Positions 43,674 through 53,014 are shown, counted from the first letter of the stretch. The stretch: DNA of 64,000 nt from Leucothrix pacifica (GCF_003172875.1 NZ_QGKM01000043.1:1-64000); one strand, 5' to 3'. Notes: a model not told the origin generated them from the sequence alone. Translations and numbers: made by a program.

Positions 43674-44564
43674 ATGAACGTATCCAGCTCGTCCCGACAA
43701 TCGTTGGGAACCTTACTACCAAAAATAGTGGTTGCTCCGACGTTTGTCGTCACACTCGTTTTTATCTATGGCTTCATGCTGTGGAATGCCTGGTTATCCT
43801 TTAGCTCATCACGCATGCTGCCAAAGTACGATTGGGCTGGCTTTATCCAGTACGAAAAACTGTTTGCTAATGACCGTTGGTGGGTGGCTGCTCAGAATCT
43901 GTTGGTCTTCGGTGGCTTGTTTATTGTTATTTGTTTGCTTGTTGGTTTGTTTCTGGCGATATTCCTGGATCAGAAAATACGGGCTGAAGGCGCGATTCGT
44001 ACGATTTATCTGTACCCGATGGCATTGTCCTTCATCGTAACCGGAACGGTTTGGAAGTGGATCTTAAACCCTGAGCTGGGTATTCAGCGAATGGTGCGGG
44101 AGATGGGTTTTGAATCCTTTAGTTTTGATTGGTTGGTCAATGCTGACATGGCGATTTATACCGTAGTGCTGGCGGGTGTCTGGCAGTCCTCGGGTTTTGT
44201 CATGGCGCTGTGTTTAGCGGGTTTACGCGGAGTTGATGAGAATGTGGTTAAGGCGGCCAGAGTCGATGGTGCATCGATGCCATTGATCTACCGTAGAATT
44301 ATTATTCCCGGACTAGGCCCTGTGTTTTTTAGTGCGCTGATCGTACTCACCCATATCGCTATTAAGAGTTTTGACCTGATTGTGGCACTCACGGGTGGTG
44401 GGCCTGGTTATGCAACGGATGTACCAGCAACATTTATGTACACCTACTCTTTCACGCGTGGCCAGATAGGTCTGGGATCAGCCGCGTCTATGATGATGTT
44501 GATGGCGGTTGTAGCGATTATTGTGCCATACCTATATTCCGAACTTAGGGAGCGCAAACAATGA
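43674..44564 (+). CDS. Sugar ABC transporter permease 1
   Basis: The 296-residue MalF-type permease has six helices and the EAA loop KAARVDGASMPLIYRRIIIPGLGP near residue 195, which binds the ATPase. An N-terminal signal-anchor helix starts near residue 17. AGGAGG lies upstream. Its stop overlaps the next gene by four bases. Confidence 0.9.
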   Translation: MNVSSSSRQSLGTLLPKIVVAPTFVVTLVFIYGFMLWNAWLSFSSSRMLPKYDWAGFIQYEKLFANDRWWVAAQNLLVFGGLFIVICLLVGLFLAIFLDQKIRAEGAIRTIYLYPMALSFIVTGTVWKWILNPELGIQRMVREMGFESFSFDWLVNADMAIYTVVLAGVWQSSGFVMALCLAGLRGVDENVVKAARVDGASMPLIYRRIIIPGLGPVFFSALIVLTHIAIKSFDLIVALTGGGPGYATDVPATFMYTYSFTRGQIGLGSAASMMMLMAVVAIIVPYLYSELRERKQ

Positions 44565-45406
44565 GCTTAAGTCGAGTTTTAATTTATAGTTTGGTATTGC
44601 TTGCTGCTGTTTTCTACCTGTTACCCCTGTTCGTCATGTTGATGACGTCGCTAAAGGATTTGGAAGAGATTCGCTCCGGCACTCTGTTATCACTACCACA
44701 AGGGCTGAACTTTGACGCCTGGTCTAAGGCTTGGGGTACGGCCTGCACAGGTGTTGATTGTAACGGTATGAAAGGGTTTTTTTGGAACTCTGTATTGATC
44801 GTGGTACCGGCGGTTATTATTTCAACGATACTGGGTGCGCTGAACGGTTATGTGCTGACTAAATGGCGCTTCAGAGGCAGTAATCTGTTCTTCGGCATGT
44901 TGCTCATCGGCACTATGATCCCGTTTCAGGTGATCCTGTTACCAATGGCGCGCACACTGGGTTTTCTGGGATTAGCCGGAACAACCTCCGGTTTGATCAT
45001 GGTGCATATCATCTATGGTCTGGCGTTTACCACGCTGTTTTTCAGAAATTATTACATCAGCATTCCAAATGAACTGGTCAATGCCGCACGCATTGATGGT
45101 GCGGGTTTTTGGTTAATATTCTTCCGGATTGTGCTGCCGATTTCCGTACCGATTGTGGTGGTGTCAGTAATCTGGCAGTTCACACAAATCTGGAATGACT
45201 TTCTGTTTGGAGTGGTTTACTCCTCGGGGGATGCGCAACCAATTACTGTCGCTCTGAATAATCTGGTCAATACCTCCATGGGTGTTAAAGAATATAACGT
45301 CGATATGGCGGCTGCGATTATTGCAGCATTACCGACATTGTTAGTCTATATCGTCGCAGGTAAGTACTTCGTTCGGGGCCTCACCGCAGGCGCAGTTAAA
45401 GGTTAA
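44561..45406 (+). CDS. Sugar ABC transporter permease 2
   Basis: The 281-residue MalG-type permease has six helices and the EAA loop NAARIDGAGFWLIFFRIVLPIS near residue 178. The first helix is at ~9-28. It is coupled to the upstream permease by a four-base overlap and followed after eight bases by the ATPase gene. An insert with two Cys (GTACTGVDCNGM, ~62-75) in the first periplasmic loop is seen in GtsC-type permeases. Confidence 0.9.
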   Translation: MSLSRVLIYSLVLLAAVFYLLPLFVMLMTSLKDLEEIRSGTLLSLPQGLNFDAWSKAWGTACTGVDCNGMKGFFWNSVLIVVPAVIISTILGALNGYVLTKWRFRGSNLFFGMLLIGTMIPFQVILLPMARTLGFLGLAGTTSGLIMVHIIYGLAFTTLFFRNYYISIPNELVNAARIDGAGFWLIFFRIVLPISVPIVVVSVIWQFTQIWNDFLFGVVYSSGDAQPITVALNNLVNTSMGVKEYNVDMAAAIIAALPTLLVYIVAGKYFVRGLTAGAVKG

Positions 45407-45414
45407 AGGAAATT

Positions 45415-46518
45415 ATGAAAGCGTTAAAAATTCAAAATGTTGAAAAGACCTTTGGCAGCATCAAAGTGCTTAAAGGTATTGATCTTGAAATCGAACCGGG
45501 TCAGTTTTTGATTCTGGTGGGGCCGTCGGGTTGCGGTAAGTCCACCTTGCTAAATATGATTGCAGGGTTGGAATCAGTTAGTAACGGTAATATCACTATT
45601 GGCGATCGTGATGTGACACATCTTGATCCTAAGGATCGGGATATTGCTATGGTGTTCCAGTCCTATGCCTTATACCCGAACATGACGGTAAAGCAGAACA
45701 TCTCGTTTGGTCTTGAAATCAATAAAACACCGAAGGATGAGCTGGAAGCCACCGTAGCGAAAGTGGCTAAGATGTTGCAAATCGAACCTCTGTTAAACCG
45801 CAAGCCGAAACAACTATCGGGCGGGCAGCGCCAGCGTGTAGCCATGGGGCGAGCCTTAGCACGTGACCCCTCGATCTATCTGTTTGATGAGCCATTATCA
45901 AACCTTGATGCTAAACTGCGCGTGGAAATGCGTAGTGAAATCAAAGAACTGCATCAGCGTGTAGGTACGACTATCGTTTATGTCACGCATGATCAAATTG
46001 AAGCGATGACCTTAGGTGATGTGATTGCTGTGATGAAGGACGGTGAGATTCAGCAGTTCGGGTCGCCACAAGACATTTACGATAACCCGAAGAATCAGTT
46101 TGTTGCAGGTTTTATGGGAAGCCCATCCATGAACTTTGTGCCGTGTGATGTGAAACAGGGTATGAATGGCTTAGTGTTGGTATTGGAAAGTGGTGGTGCC
46201 AGCCATGAATTACCAGTGGAAAATGGTATTGAGGGCTTGTCTGAGTATGTTGGGAAAAAAGTTGTACTCGGTATTCGTCCGGAGCAGCTTACTCAGGTGA
46301 GTGAAGATAAGCCTGATACCATGACAATACCTTGTCTGATTGAAATCATTGAGCCGACAGGACCAGATACCATGGTAACTGCTCGTTTGAATGGCGTTAG
46401 AACGGTCTGCCGGGTTCATCCAACGGCACAAAGTAAAGTAGGTGAGTTAATGCCGTTACAGTTCGATATGTCGAAAGCGGTATTTTTTGATCCTGACACT
46501 GAGCAGCGTATCTACTGA
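45415..46518 (+). CDS. Sugar ABC transporter ATP-binding protein (UgpC/MsmX type)
   Basis: The 367-residue ATPase has Walker A GPSGCGKST (~36-44), Q-loop MVFQSYALYPNMTV, signature LSGGQRQRVAMGRALA, Walker B IYLFDEPLSNLDA, H-loop YVTHDQ, and a C-terminal TOBE/OB region after ~235 that often carries regulation. It energises the two permeases upstream. Its TGA overlaps the glucokinase ATG by one base (TGATG), so the two are coupled. Confidence 0.92.
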   Translation: MKALKIQNVEKTFGSIKVLKGIDLEIEPGQFLILVGPSGCGKSTLLNMIAGLESVSNGNITIGDRDVTHLDPKDRDIAMVFQSYALYPNMTVKQNISFGLEINKTPKDELEATVAKVAKMLQIEPLLNRKPKQLSGGQRQRVAMGRALARDPSIYLFDEPLSNLDAKLRVEMRSEIKELHQRVGTTIVYVTHDQIEAMTLGDVIAVMKDGEIQQFGSPQDIYDNPKNQFVAGFMGSPSMNFVPCDVKQGMNGLVLVLESGGASHELPVENGIEGLSEYVGKKVVLGIRPEQLTQVSEDKPDTMTIPCLIEIIEPTGPDTMVTARLNGVRTVCRVHPTAQSKVGELMPLQFDMSKAVFFDPDTEQRIY

Positions 46519-47537
46519 TGTCCGCGGTTCACCATGTAATTCATCATTCGCCGGAGGCTGTCGATATCGTCGGAAAAGCGCAGTCAGGAATGCGTTTAGT
46601 CGCCGATATCGGTGGCACCAATGCGCGGTTCGCGTTGCTCTCTGAATCAGGGAGTATTGACCATCAAATGATTTTGGCCTGTGCGGACTACCCGGATATT
46701 ACTACTGCGATTCAACACTATTTATCGCAGCTTGGTGCGCCAACGATCCGTCAGGCAGCACTGGCCATTGCGAACCCGATAGCGGGTGATTGGGTGGAAA
46801 TGACCAATCACCAATGGGCCTTTTCTATTCAGGAGACCTGTCAGGCGCTGGGTTTTGATGAAATGATTTTCAAAAATGATTTCACTGCCTTGGCAATGTC
46901 GATACCGCTACTGAATGCGGGTGATTTGCATCAGATTGGTGGCGTTGCGCCATCAAATAAAGGTTCATCAGTCGCAGTAATTGGTCCGGGCACTGGCTTA
47001 GGGGTATCGGGCTTGCTAAAGCGCGGTGATCAATGGGTGCCTGTTGAGGGTGAAGGCGGACACGTCAGTATCAGTCCCGGTACTGCACGGGAGTGCGATA
47101 TTTTACAGCTATGCTGGCAGCAATTCCCACATGTTTCAGCTGAGCGACTGATCTCCGGAATGGGCCTGCAGAACCTTTATCAAGCGATTTGCCAGCTTGA
47201 GGGTGTCGAAGCAAAGCCCCTGAAGCCGGCCGAGATATCAGCAATGGGTTTAAGTGGTGAAGATGCCTGCTGCTCAGAAGCCTTGGCCACGTTTTGTTGT
47301 TTATTGGGCTCGGTGGCCGGCGATCTGGTACTGACGCTGGGTGCATTTCGGGGAGTCTACATTGGGGGCGGCATTGTACCAAAGCTGGGGAGTTACTTTG
47401 AGACCTCTGGTTTTCGTGAGCGGTTTGAAGCGAAAGGACGTTTCAGAAAACACCTGAAGCAAGTACCGGCCTTTGTCATTAATGCCAAAAATCCCGCGCT
47501 ATATGGGATTAGTCAGGCGTTTTCATTAAGCGCCTGA
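46518..47537 (+). CDS. glk: Glucokinase
   Basis: The 339-residue Glk-type kinase phosphorylates glucose with ATP. The phosphate-1 loop is RLVADIGGTNARFALL (~26-41), NDFTALAMS carries the catalytic Asp region (KNDF, ~115), and GPGTGLGVSGLL and EGGHVSISP are sugar-site motifs. GGGIVPKLG near the C-terminus is the family end block. About 24 residues before the ADIGGTN block are not conserved, but the TGATG overlap with the ATPase stop supports this start. Confidence 0.92.
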   Translation: MSAVHHVIHHSPEAVDIVGKAQSGMRLVADIGGTNARFALLSESGSIDHQMILACADYPDITTAIQHYLSQLGAPTIRQAALAIANPIAGDWVEMTNHQWAFSIQETCQALGFDEMIFKNDFTALAMSIPLLNAGDLHQIGGVAPSNKGSSVAVIGPGTGLGVSGLLKRGDQWVPVEGEGGHVSISPGTARECDILQLCWQQFPHVSAERLISGMGLQNLYQAICQLEGVEAKPLKPAEISAMGLSGEDACCSEALATFCCLLGSVAGDLVLTLGAFRGVYIGGGIVPKLGSYFETSGFRERFEAKGRFRKHLKQVPAFVINAKNPALYGISQAFSLSA

Positions 47538-47597
47538 ATCGACTGCTTCATTATTACTCCTGCCCTGTTTACAATGCAGGACTAGTAGTTTGGGGTG

Positions 47598-48026
47598 ATG
47601 GCACCGATGGATAATAATAGACAAAAAGGCGCATTGCACCGCCGACCAGATGGCGTTCAATACGCTGGCACTCATTTGTTTGTGGATATGTGGGGGGCAA
47701 AACGCACCGACGATAAAGAGGCAATTCGAAGTGCTATATTGCAAGCGGTTGAAGATAGTCATGCCACCTTGCTGAAAATGGACCTGTCAGACTTTGGTGA
47801 GCATGCGGGGGTGACAGCTTTCGCCATTCTGGCGGAGTCACATATCTGTGTGAATACCTGGTTTGAAGAGCAGATGGTGGCGATTGATGTGTTCTTTTGT
47901 GCGGGCTTAGATCCGCATTTGTGCTTGCCAGCATTACAGGCTGTGTTTCAGGCTGAAAGGGTGCAGGTTAGTGAGCACAAGCGGCTGATGGCTTCGCCGT
48001 TGACGCATTCACGCTCATTGTTGTGA
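47598..48026 (+). CDS. SpeD-like AdoMet decarboxylase homologue with His-to-Asn change
   Basis: A ~142-residue protein of the prokaryotic SpeD family, pyruvoyl enzymes that self-cleave at Glu-Ser. Relative to Thermotoga maritima SpeD (Ser63, His68, Cys83), this protein has Ser82 (in LAESHI), Asn87 (CVNTWFE) and Cys102 (VFFCAG), counted from the GTG at 47595, a constant offset of 19. So the processing His is Asn, while the Ser and Cys are kept. Activity may be reduced or redirected. A single gene after glk, 6.7 kb from the polyamine operon. ATG 47598 is preferred over GTG 47595; ATG 47607 is also possible. Confidence 0.83.
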   Translation: MAPMDNNRQKGALHRRPDGVQYAGTHLFVDMWGAKRTDDKEAIRSAILQAVEDSHATLLKMDLSDFGEHAGVTAFAILAESHICVNTWFEEQMVAIDVFFCAGLDPHLCLPALQAVFQAERVQVSEHKRLMASPLTHSRSLL

Positions 48027-48027
48027 G

Positions 48028-48612
48028 TTATTGTAGTAGTGACTCTAAGCCGACTTCTTTGCGTACACGTCTGTAAATATGGCTGACTGCTACTGTAATA
48101 CCAACAAACTCAAGCTCAATACTATCTTCCGCATAAAACGACTCCATACTCCATGCACTGCGGCGTCTGAAAATACGAACTAGCGGAACATCCTGAGAAA
48201 TCACGACATACTCAAGCAGAGACGAGATGCTTTTGTAGTTGTCGAACTTTTCTTTCATATCAACACGCTGTGTACTCGGCGAAAGCACCTCAACTATTAG
48301 AACGGGATTAGTTCGGGCGTATTGGTCGCCTTCGTTTTCACCACAGGCTGCCATAATGTCAGGGTAGTAAGAAAAGTGCTTGCCCTGAGTTTCTCCAATG
48401 ACTTTCATATCGGACTGCCAGACGCGGCAGGATTCCGGTAAGGCATTGTCGATAGTGGATGTGAGAGAGGTGCAGATGGTATTGTGAGTTTCACTAGCTC
48501 CTGCCATGGCATAGACCTGACCATCAACATACTCGTTGCGCACATCCACGTCTCGTTCACCTGCGAGGTAGTCATCAAAGCTTACGTATTCATTGTGGAG
48601 TGCTTGAGCCAT
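48028..48612 (-). CDS. Uma2-family (DUF820) PD-(D/E)XK endonuclease-like protein
   Basis: The 194-residue protein matches the Uma2 family with its restriction-endonuclease-like fold: MAGASETHNTICTSL near residue 36, YYPDIMAACGENEGDQYARTNPVLIVEVLSPST with the Asp of PD and the Glu of the xEV motif, and a tail strand of the fold. Family members are abundant in cyanobacteria and other genomes with mobile or accessory DNA; their substrate is mostly unknown. It ends one base from the convergent SpeD gene. An HsdM remnant lies upstream. Confidence 0.83.
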   Translation of the reverse strand: MAQALHNEYVSFDDYLAGERDVDVRNEYVDGQVYAMAGASETHNTICTSLTSTIDNALPESCRVWQSDMKVIGETQGKHFSYYPDIMAACGENEGDQYARTNPVLIVEVLSPSTQRVDMKEKFDNYKSISSLLEYVVISQDVPLVRIFRRRSAWSMESFYAEDSIELEFVGITVAVSHIYRRVRKEVGLESLLQ

Positions 48613-48738
48613 GGTCGAATCCGTTGGTGTGTTGATTTTAGTATAGCGCTGACGCTACTGGAGTGCTAGTTGACTGGAGTTTAGCTTGAAAGCATGAAAA
48701 TACGTTTTCTAATACTGTGTGGAAAACTACCCGCTTAG

Positions 48739-48837
48739 ATGAATCTCATCTTGCCGTTAATGATGACAGTTTATGAACCAGCTTGTGGTAGTGCTGGCAT
48801 GTTGATGGAGTCGCAGAACTTCATCGATGAGCAATAG
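48739..48837 (+). pseudogene. HsdM (type I DNA methyltransferase) remnant
   Basis: The 32-codon open frame contains MMTVYEPACGSAGMLMESQN, which closely matches the AdoMet-binding motif I region of HsdM (typically vYDPaCGSGGmL). It stops at TAG after FIDEQ and has no NPPF/Y motif IV. The remaining gene is gone, so this is a scar of a lost type I restriction-modification locus. A weak Leu/Gln-rich frame follows to ~48930 without clear homology. Confidence 0.62.
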
Positions 48838-48950
48838 TCATATTCTCAACTACATGCGGGGATCTGGCATCAAATTTATTGAAGCAAGATATTCAGCAGA
48901 TGTTAGAGGAGCACCATTGGAAGGCTCACTGAGGTTATACTCCGAGCCGA

Positions 48951-49802
48951 CTATTTCATGCCAAATACCTTGCGCCATGAAAACGTAGGCTTGGTCACTG
49001 GTAGTTCTTTTACAGCACTTGTGTTTAGTGAGATCTTAATCAATGTTCTCATTTGTTTATTAGTTTGGATCATGTGATCATTTCGAGATGCTCGGATGTC
49101 TCTGACAATCGTTTCTAAACTTAAATCTGGGTGTTTTTTCATGGCCATGGCTGCGATAGTTTGGCCTGTTCGCCCGACTCCCGCTTTACAATGAATTACC
49201 GGAAGATTTTTACCCGCGATTTGAGAGTCTGTCTCAGTTTCTGAGGTACGGGTAGCAGTGGATTTATTAACAGTTGATTCAATTAACTGAATCAGTTTAG
49301 ACGTGGTGTCAGGGCTGATGGCTTGGTGATCCAGCCAATTATGGACATGTAGTACCGGAATTTCGACAGAGTCATCGCCGTATATGATTGTTAACCTAAA
49401 GACTTTTACTTCAGTGTTTTCACTTAGTTCAATGTAGTCTACAAACTTGGATTGTGTCTGCAACTCTCCATAGCTCGCAGAGCCAGAGAAGTAAACAGGT
49501 AGCTGGTGATTTTGAATATCTGAGCTACTGGCTAATATGACAAGCGCAGGAGTACGGTTTTCAAGCAAGAGCCTCACCTGGGCTTCAACTTGATGGGGAA
49601 ATGGGTACTGACTTGCTATAGCAATGGGGCTATCACTAATAATAATTGTATTAGCATTTAACGATTCGCAGACACTTGTTTTAGCGCAAAAGGGCATGAA
49701 ACGGTCGCGCTTGGGGTTGTGTGGTTTATATACAGCATTGCCTTTGATGCTCATAAGCGTGTCTACAGCGTTACTATTCTTGTTCTTTTTATCTTCTCGC
49801 AT
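48951..49802 (-). CDS. YopH-like protein tyrosine phosphatase
   Basis: The 283-residue protein has a classical PTP catalytic domain very close to that of the Yersinia effector YopH. The P-loop is VIHCKAGVGRTGQ (Cys205, Arg211), the WPD-loop is HVHNWLDHQ (Asp158, Leu replacing Pro), and the Q-loop is RNDHMIQTNKQM. Blocks LENRTPALVILASSSDI and NANTIII align with YopH ENRTPVLAVLASSSEI and NANYIQV. No N-terminal secretion or chaperone-binding extension of YopH type and no signal peptide is seen. It dephosphorylates phosphotyrosine, but the target and location are unknown. A lone minus-strand gene beside RM debris. Confidence 0.88.
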   Translation of the reverse strand: MREDKKNKNSNAVDTLMSIKGNAVYKPHNPKRDRFMPFCAKTSVCESLNANTIIISDSPIAIASQYPFPHQVEAQVRLLLENRTPALVILASSSDIQNHQLPVYFSGSASYGELQTQSKFVDYIELSENTEVKVFRLTIIYGDDSVEIPVLHVHNWLDHQAISPDTTSKLIQLIESTVNKSTATRTSETETDSQIAGKNLPVIHCKAGVGRTGQTIAAMAMKKHPDLSLETIVRDIRASRNDHMIQTNKQMRTLIKISLNTSAVKELPVTKPTFSWRKVFGMK

Positions 49803-50151
49803 TTGTTACTTCCATATAACTGATATTGCATGTACTGAGTTTCTGACAGCGTCATTATAGCATTGTTGCAAGCTGGAAATCTTGAGTGTGTTTTGTTACC
49901 CGCTGAAATATCCCCCATTCCCGCCAGTTCATCGAAAATAGTTTCTGATAATCCTCGCTTAATGTAAAAATAGACTGAGATCTGCGAGGTCGAACCCAAA
50001 ATAAAAATAAACCATAACCTGGCCATAGCAAGTGACGGAAGCTGTCACCTGGCCGATTTTATTAATGTTACCCCCCAAATGATGGTCTGTCGGTGTCACA
50101 CAGACTCATGACCGACCAAAATAATAAAGACAAGGCGCAAGGCAGCTAGCA
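49803..50151. other. Intergenic region, 349 bases
   Basis: This is the divergent region between the phosphatase and the diguanylate cyclase. It has a GTGAC/GTCAC inverted repeat near 50031-50047 and a GTCTGT/ACAGAC inverted repeat near 50085-50105. A weak minus-strand frame runs through part of it without recognisable domains. No RNA gene is evident. Confidence 0.5.
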
Positions 50152-52068
50152 TTGAAATTCACCCATAAAATCAACGGTAAGTTATTGCCGTTGCTGCTGA
50201 TCGTACTACTTGGACTGACCGCTTGCGTGTCACAAAGTCCGGGTGTGGATGAGTCGCGGGTGATGCATTGGCTTGAGGACAAATCAGGGACAATGACGCT
50301 TCATGAGGTCAGTAAAAAAGATCTCTCCAGTCAATGGAAGATTGCAGATAAGGTCAGTCCTAACTTTGGTTTTACCGATACAACGGTTTGGTTGAGTCTG
50401 CCGTTTGTTAATCCAAACGCGGTGGCGACGTCAATGTTGTTAGAGATGGCATTTCCGCTACATGACAAGATTGATGTCTTCTTACTGGACGGAGATAAGG
50501 TCGTTAAAGGTTATCTCAGTGGTGATGAATACCCGTTCAGACAACGTCCTATTGAACACCGAAATTATTTATTCCCATACACCCTGGAGCCAAATCAGGC
50601 GTTGCGTGCGATCGTGAGAGTTCAAACAAGCGATGCGATGTATTTGCCGGTAAAAGTGTGGCAAGCAAATGCCTTCTTTCAGCAAGACCAACACCAACTA
50701 TTATTGATTGGCTTATTTTTTGGTTTCCTGTCGATTATGCTGGTGTATAACCTATTGCTGTACTTTTCGACGCATCATAAAAGTTATTTATATTACGTCG
50801 GTTACACCGCTTCCGTCATTTACCTTCAGCTCATTCAAAAGGGAGTAGGATTCCAATATTTTTGGCCAGGTGAAACGCTGTTCAATCACTTAAGTGTGCC
50901 GGTGGCAAATTATTGCTTATTGATTAGTAGTTTGTTTTTCATCCTGCACTTTCTGAATTTAAAGCCAAGTCATCACCCCGCTACGATCAAGATCTTCCGT
51001 TCATTTATCTGGATATCATTAGCAGCGTTTGCAGCGACAGCGGCTGTTGTGATGACGGATACCTACCTTATCAGTTATCAGGCCTTGATAATCACGACGG
51101 TGGTGTTAGGAGTAACGATTACTGTCACCACCTTGGTGCTACTAGCCAGGCTGTCATTTAAGGGAAACCGCTCCGCCCAGTTATTGTTAATAGCTTGGGT
51201 GTCTTTGTTAGTGGGTATTTGTTTGTTCGCTTTAGGGCGAGTGGGCGTGCCGATGCCAATGTGGTTAAGTGAAAATGCCATGATGATAGGCTCTACCTTT
51301 GAAGCCGCACTGATTTCATTTGCCCTGGCTAATCACATCAAAAGTGAGCGTGATGCCCGCATGAGTGCCCAGCAATTAGCGTTAAGAAATGAGCGTCAGG
51401 CGCGTGAAGCACAGAATTCATTGTTAAAGTTGCAAAAAGACACCACCAATCAGCTGGAACGTGAGGTTCAGGAAAGAACGCAAAAGCTGGAATCAGCAAT
51501 GCACGAACTAACCGCGGCCAATCATAAGCTGGATAACCTTGCGCGCTTAGATAGCCTGACAGGGCTGTCAAATCGCTGGAACTTTGAACAGGCTTTTAAT
51601 ACAGCCTGGGCGGGTAATCAACGGCTCAAACAGCCTATGTCATTGTTGATGGCTGACATTGATCATTTTAAACAGATCAATGATACCTACGGGCATATGT
51701 TCGGCGATAAATGCTTAACCAAAGTGGCTAAAGTGTTGAAGTTATGTGTGGGACAGTCTGGCAATTTAGCGGCACGTTTTGGTGGTGAGGAGTTCATCAT
51801 TATGCTGCCAAATACCGGTTCAAAAAATGCCGCAGTAGTCGGTGAGCGAGTTCGCGCTAATATCGAAAAAATCACGATGATGCATGAGGGTAAGCCGGTT
51901 CAGTTTACCATTAGTGTGGGCATCGCAACGGTGATCCCAACAGTTGATATTGCGGGTGCATGCTTGAATGAACATGCAGATCAGGCTTTGTATCAAGCTA
52001 AAGAGAGCGGACGAAACCGGGTAGTCGCCATTGATTTGTCTTCTAAAGCAATGCGTGAAACGGCTTAA
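50152..52068 (+). CDS. 7TMR-DISM diguanylate cyclase lipoprotein
   Basis: A 638-residue protein. A lipoprotein-like signal (LLLIVLLGLTAC, Cys ~25) precedes a periplasmic 7TMR-DISM extracellular type-2 domain (~35-170), seven helices (~180-395), a coiled coil (~405-465) and a GGDEF domain. The active-site loop is GGEEF at 544-548; the preceding RxxD inhibitory site is absent. It should make c-di-GMP in response to a periplasmic, probably carbohydrate-like, ligand. The start is TTG. Confidence 0.86.
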   Translation: MKFTHKINGKLLPLLLIVLLGLTACVSQSPGVDESRVMHWLEDKSGTMTLHEVSKKDLSSQWKIADKVSPNFGFTDTTVWLSLPFVNPNAVATSMLLEMAFPLHDKIDVFLLDGDKVVKGYLSGDEYPFRQRPIEHRNYLFPYTLEPNQALRAIVRVQTSDAMYLPVKVWQANAFFQQDQHQLLLIGLFFGFLSIMLVYNLLLYFSTHHKSYLYYVGYTASVIYLQLIQKGVGFQYFWPGETLFNHLSVPVANYCLLISSLFFILHFLNLKPSHHPATIKIFRSFIWISLAAFAATAAVVMTDTYLISYQALIITTVVLGVTITVTTLVLLARLSFKGNRSAQLLLIAWVSLLVGICLFALGRVGVPMPMWLSENAMMIGSTFEAALISFALANHIKSERDARMSAQQLALRNERQAREAQNSLLKLQKDTTNQLEREVQERTQKLESAMHELTAANHKLDNLARLDSLTGLSNRWNFEQAFNTAWAGNQRLKQPMSLLMADIDHFKQINDTYGHMFGDKCLTKVAKVLKLCVGQSGNLAARFGGEEFIIMLPNTGSKNAAVVGERVRANIEKITMMHEGKPVQFTISVGIATVIPTVDIAGACLNEHADQALYQAKESGRNRVVAIDLSSKAMRETA

Positions 52069-52141
52069 GCAGGCGTGCTAAAAAAGCATAGCTCCACCAA
52101 TAGAAACGCGTTACCTTCTCTCCTTATCAAGAGGAGAGTTC

Positions 52142-53014
52142 ATGTCTCAATCAATCGTAAAAGGTTACCTGCTAGCGCTACTGGGTGTTTTCATTCTATC
52201 CCCCGATGCCGTGTTAATTCGTTTGGTCGGTGATAACCCACTGCTGATTAGTGCGTGGCGTGGTGTTATTGGTGGCAGTATGGTGCTTATTTATAACCAG
52301 TTTCTGGATCGCCGAAACCTGTTTCAGCAGCTCCGCCCAGTGGGTGTGTGGTGGGTCTTGGTCACCATCGTGTTTAACGGCTCCTCCCAGATCGGCTTTG
52401 TTTACGGCGTGAGCCATACTAATGCGTCTGATGTACTGGTCATCATTGCGTTTGCTCCCCTTGTTAGTGCCTTTCTTTCTGCCATTTTTCTTGCTGAAGA
52501 GGTTAAACTCCGCACTTGGGTAGCGACCTTGGTTTGCGGTGTAGGTTTAGCCATTCTATTTTCCCAATCAAATAGTGGTAGTCAGTGGCTGGGCATCGTA
52601 GCTGCGGTCATCTGTGCTATCACGCTCGCGGCACAGTTTGTGGTGATGCGTGCGTTTCCGGGAGAAAACTTAACGGGCTGTATTGGTTTGGGAAATATTT
52701 TATCGGGTCTGGTTTGCATGATCATTGTCAGTGATCTGTCGATACCAATGTCCTCCTGGCCGCCGCTTCTGCTGATGACATTAATTGTCTCGCCCTTGTC
52801 GTTTGTATTATTTGTGCTGTCGCTACGCTATATCTCCGCCGCTGAAACCAGTTTGATTGTCCTGCTCGAATCGATTCTGGGTTCACTGTGGGTGTGGTTG
52901 GTGTTATCAGAACAACCATCACTAAAAACAACGGTGGCAGGTAGCCTCATCATCACAACGTTGGTCGTCTACAGTTGGCTCTCTTTGAAGGAGGAAAAGC
53001 AGTCAGTTATGTAA
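52142..53014 (+). CDS. DMT-family (EamA) transporter
   Basis: The 290-residue membrane protein has ten helices of two EamA repeats, with WRGVIGGSMVLIY and AETSLIVLLESILGSLWVWLVLSE as the typical ends of the repeats. Drug/metabolite family exporters of this type move amino acids, nucleosides or drugs; the substrate cannot be told. AGGAGAG precedes the ATG. A single gene. Confidence 0.86.
   Translation: MSQSIVKGYLLALLGVFILSPDAVLIRLVGDNPLLISAWRGVIGGSMVLIYNQFLDRRNLFQQLRPVGVWWVLVTIVFNGSSQIGFVYGVSHTNASDVLVIIAFAPLVSAFLSAIFLAEEVKLRTWVATLVCGVGLAILFSQSNSGSQWLGIVAAVICAITLAAQFVVMRAFPGENLTGCIGLGNILSGLVCMIIVSDLSIPMSSWPPLLLMTLIVSPLSFVLFVLSLRYISAAETSLIVLLESILGSLWVWLVLSEQPSLKTTVAGSLIITTLVVYSWLSLKEEKQSVM

Noticed and set aside
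49763-50026. Minus-strand 87-codon frame upstream of the phosphatase
   Set aside because: It overlaps the start of the YopH-like gene in another frame and shows no recognisable domain, signal peptide or clear ribosome site.
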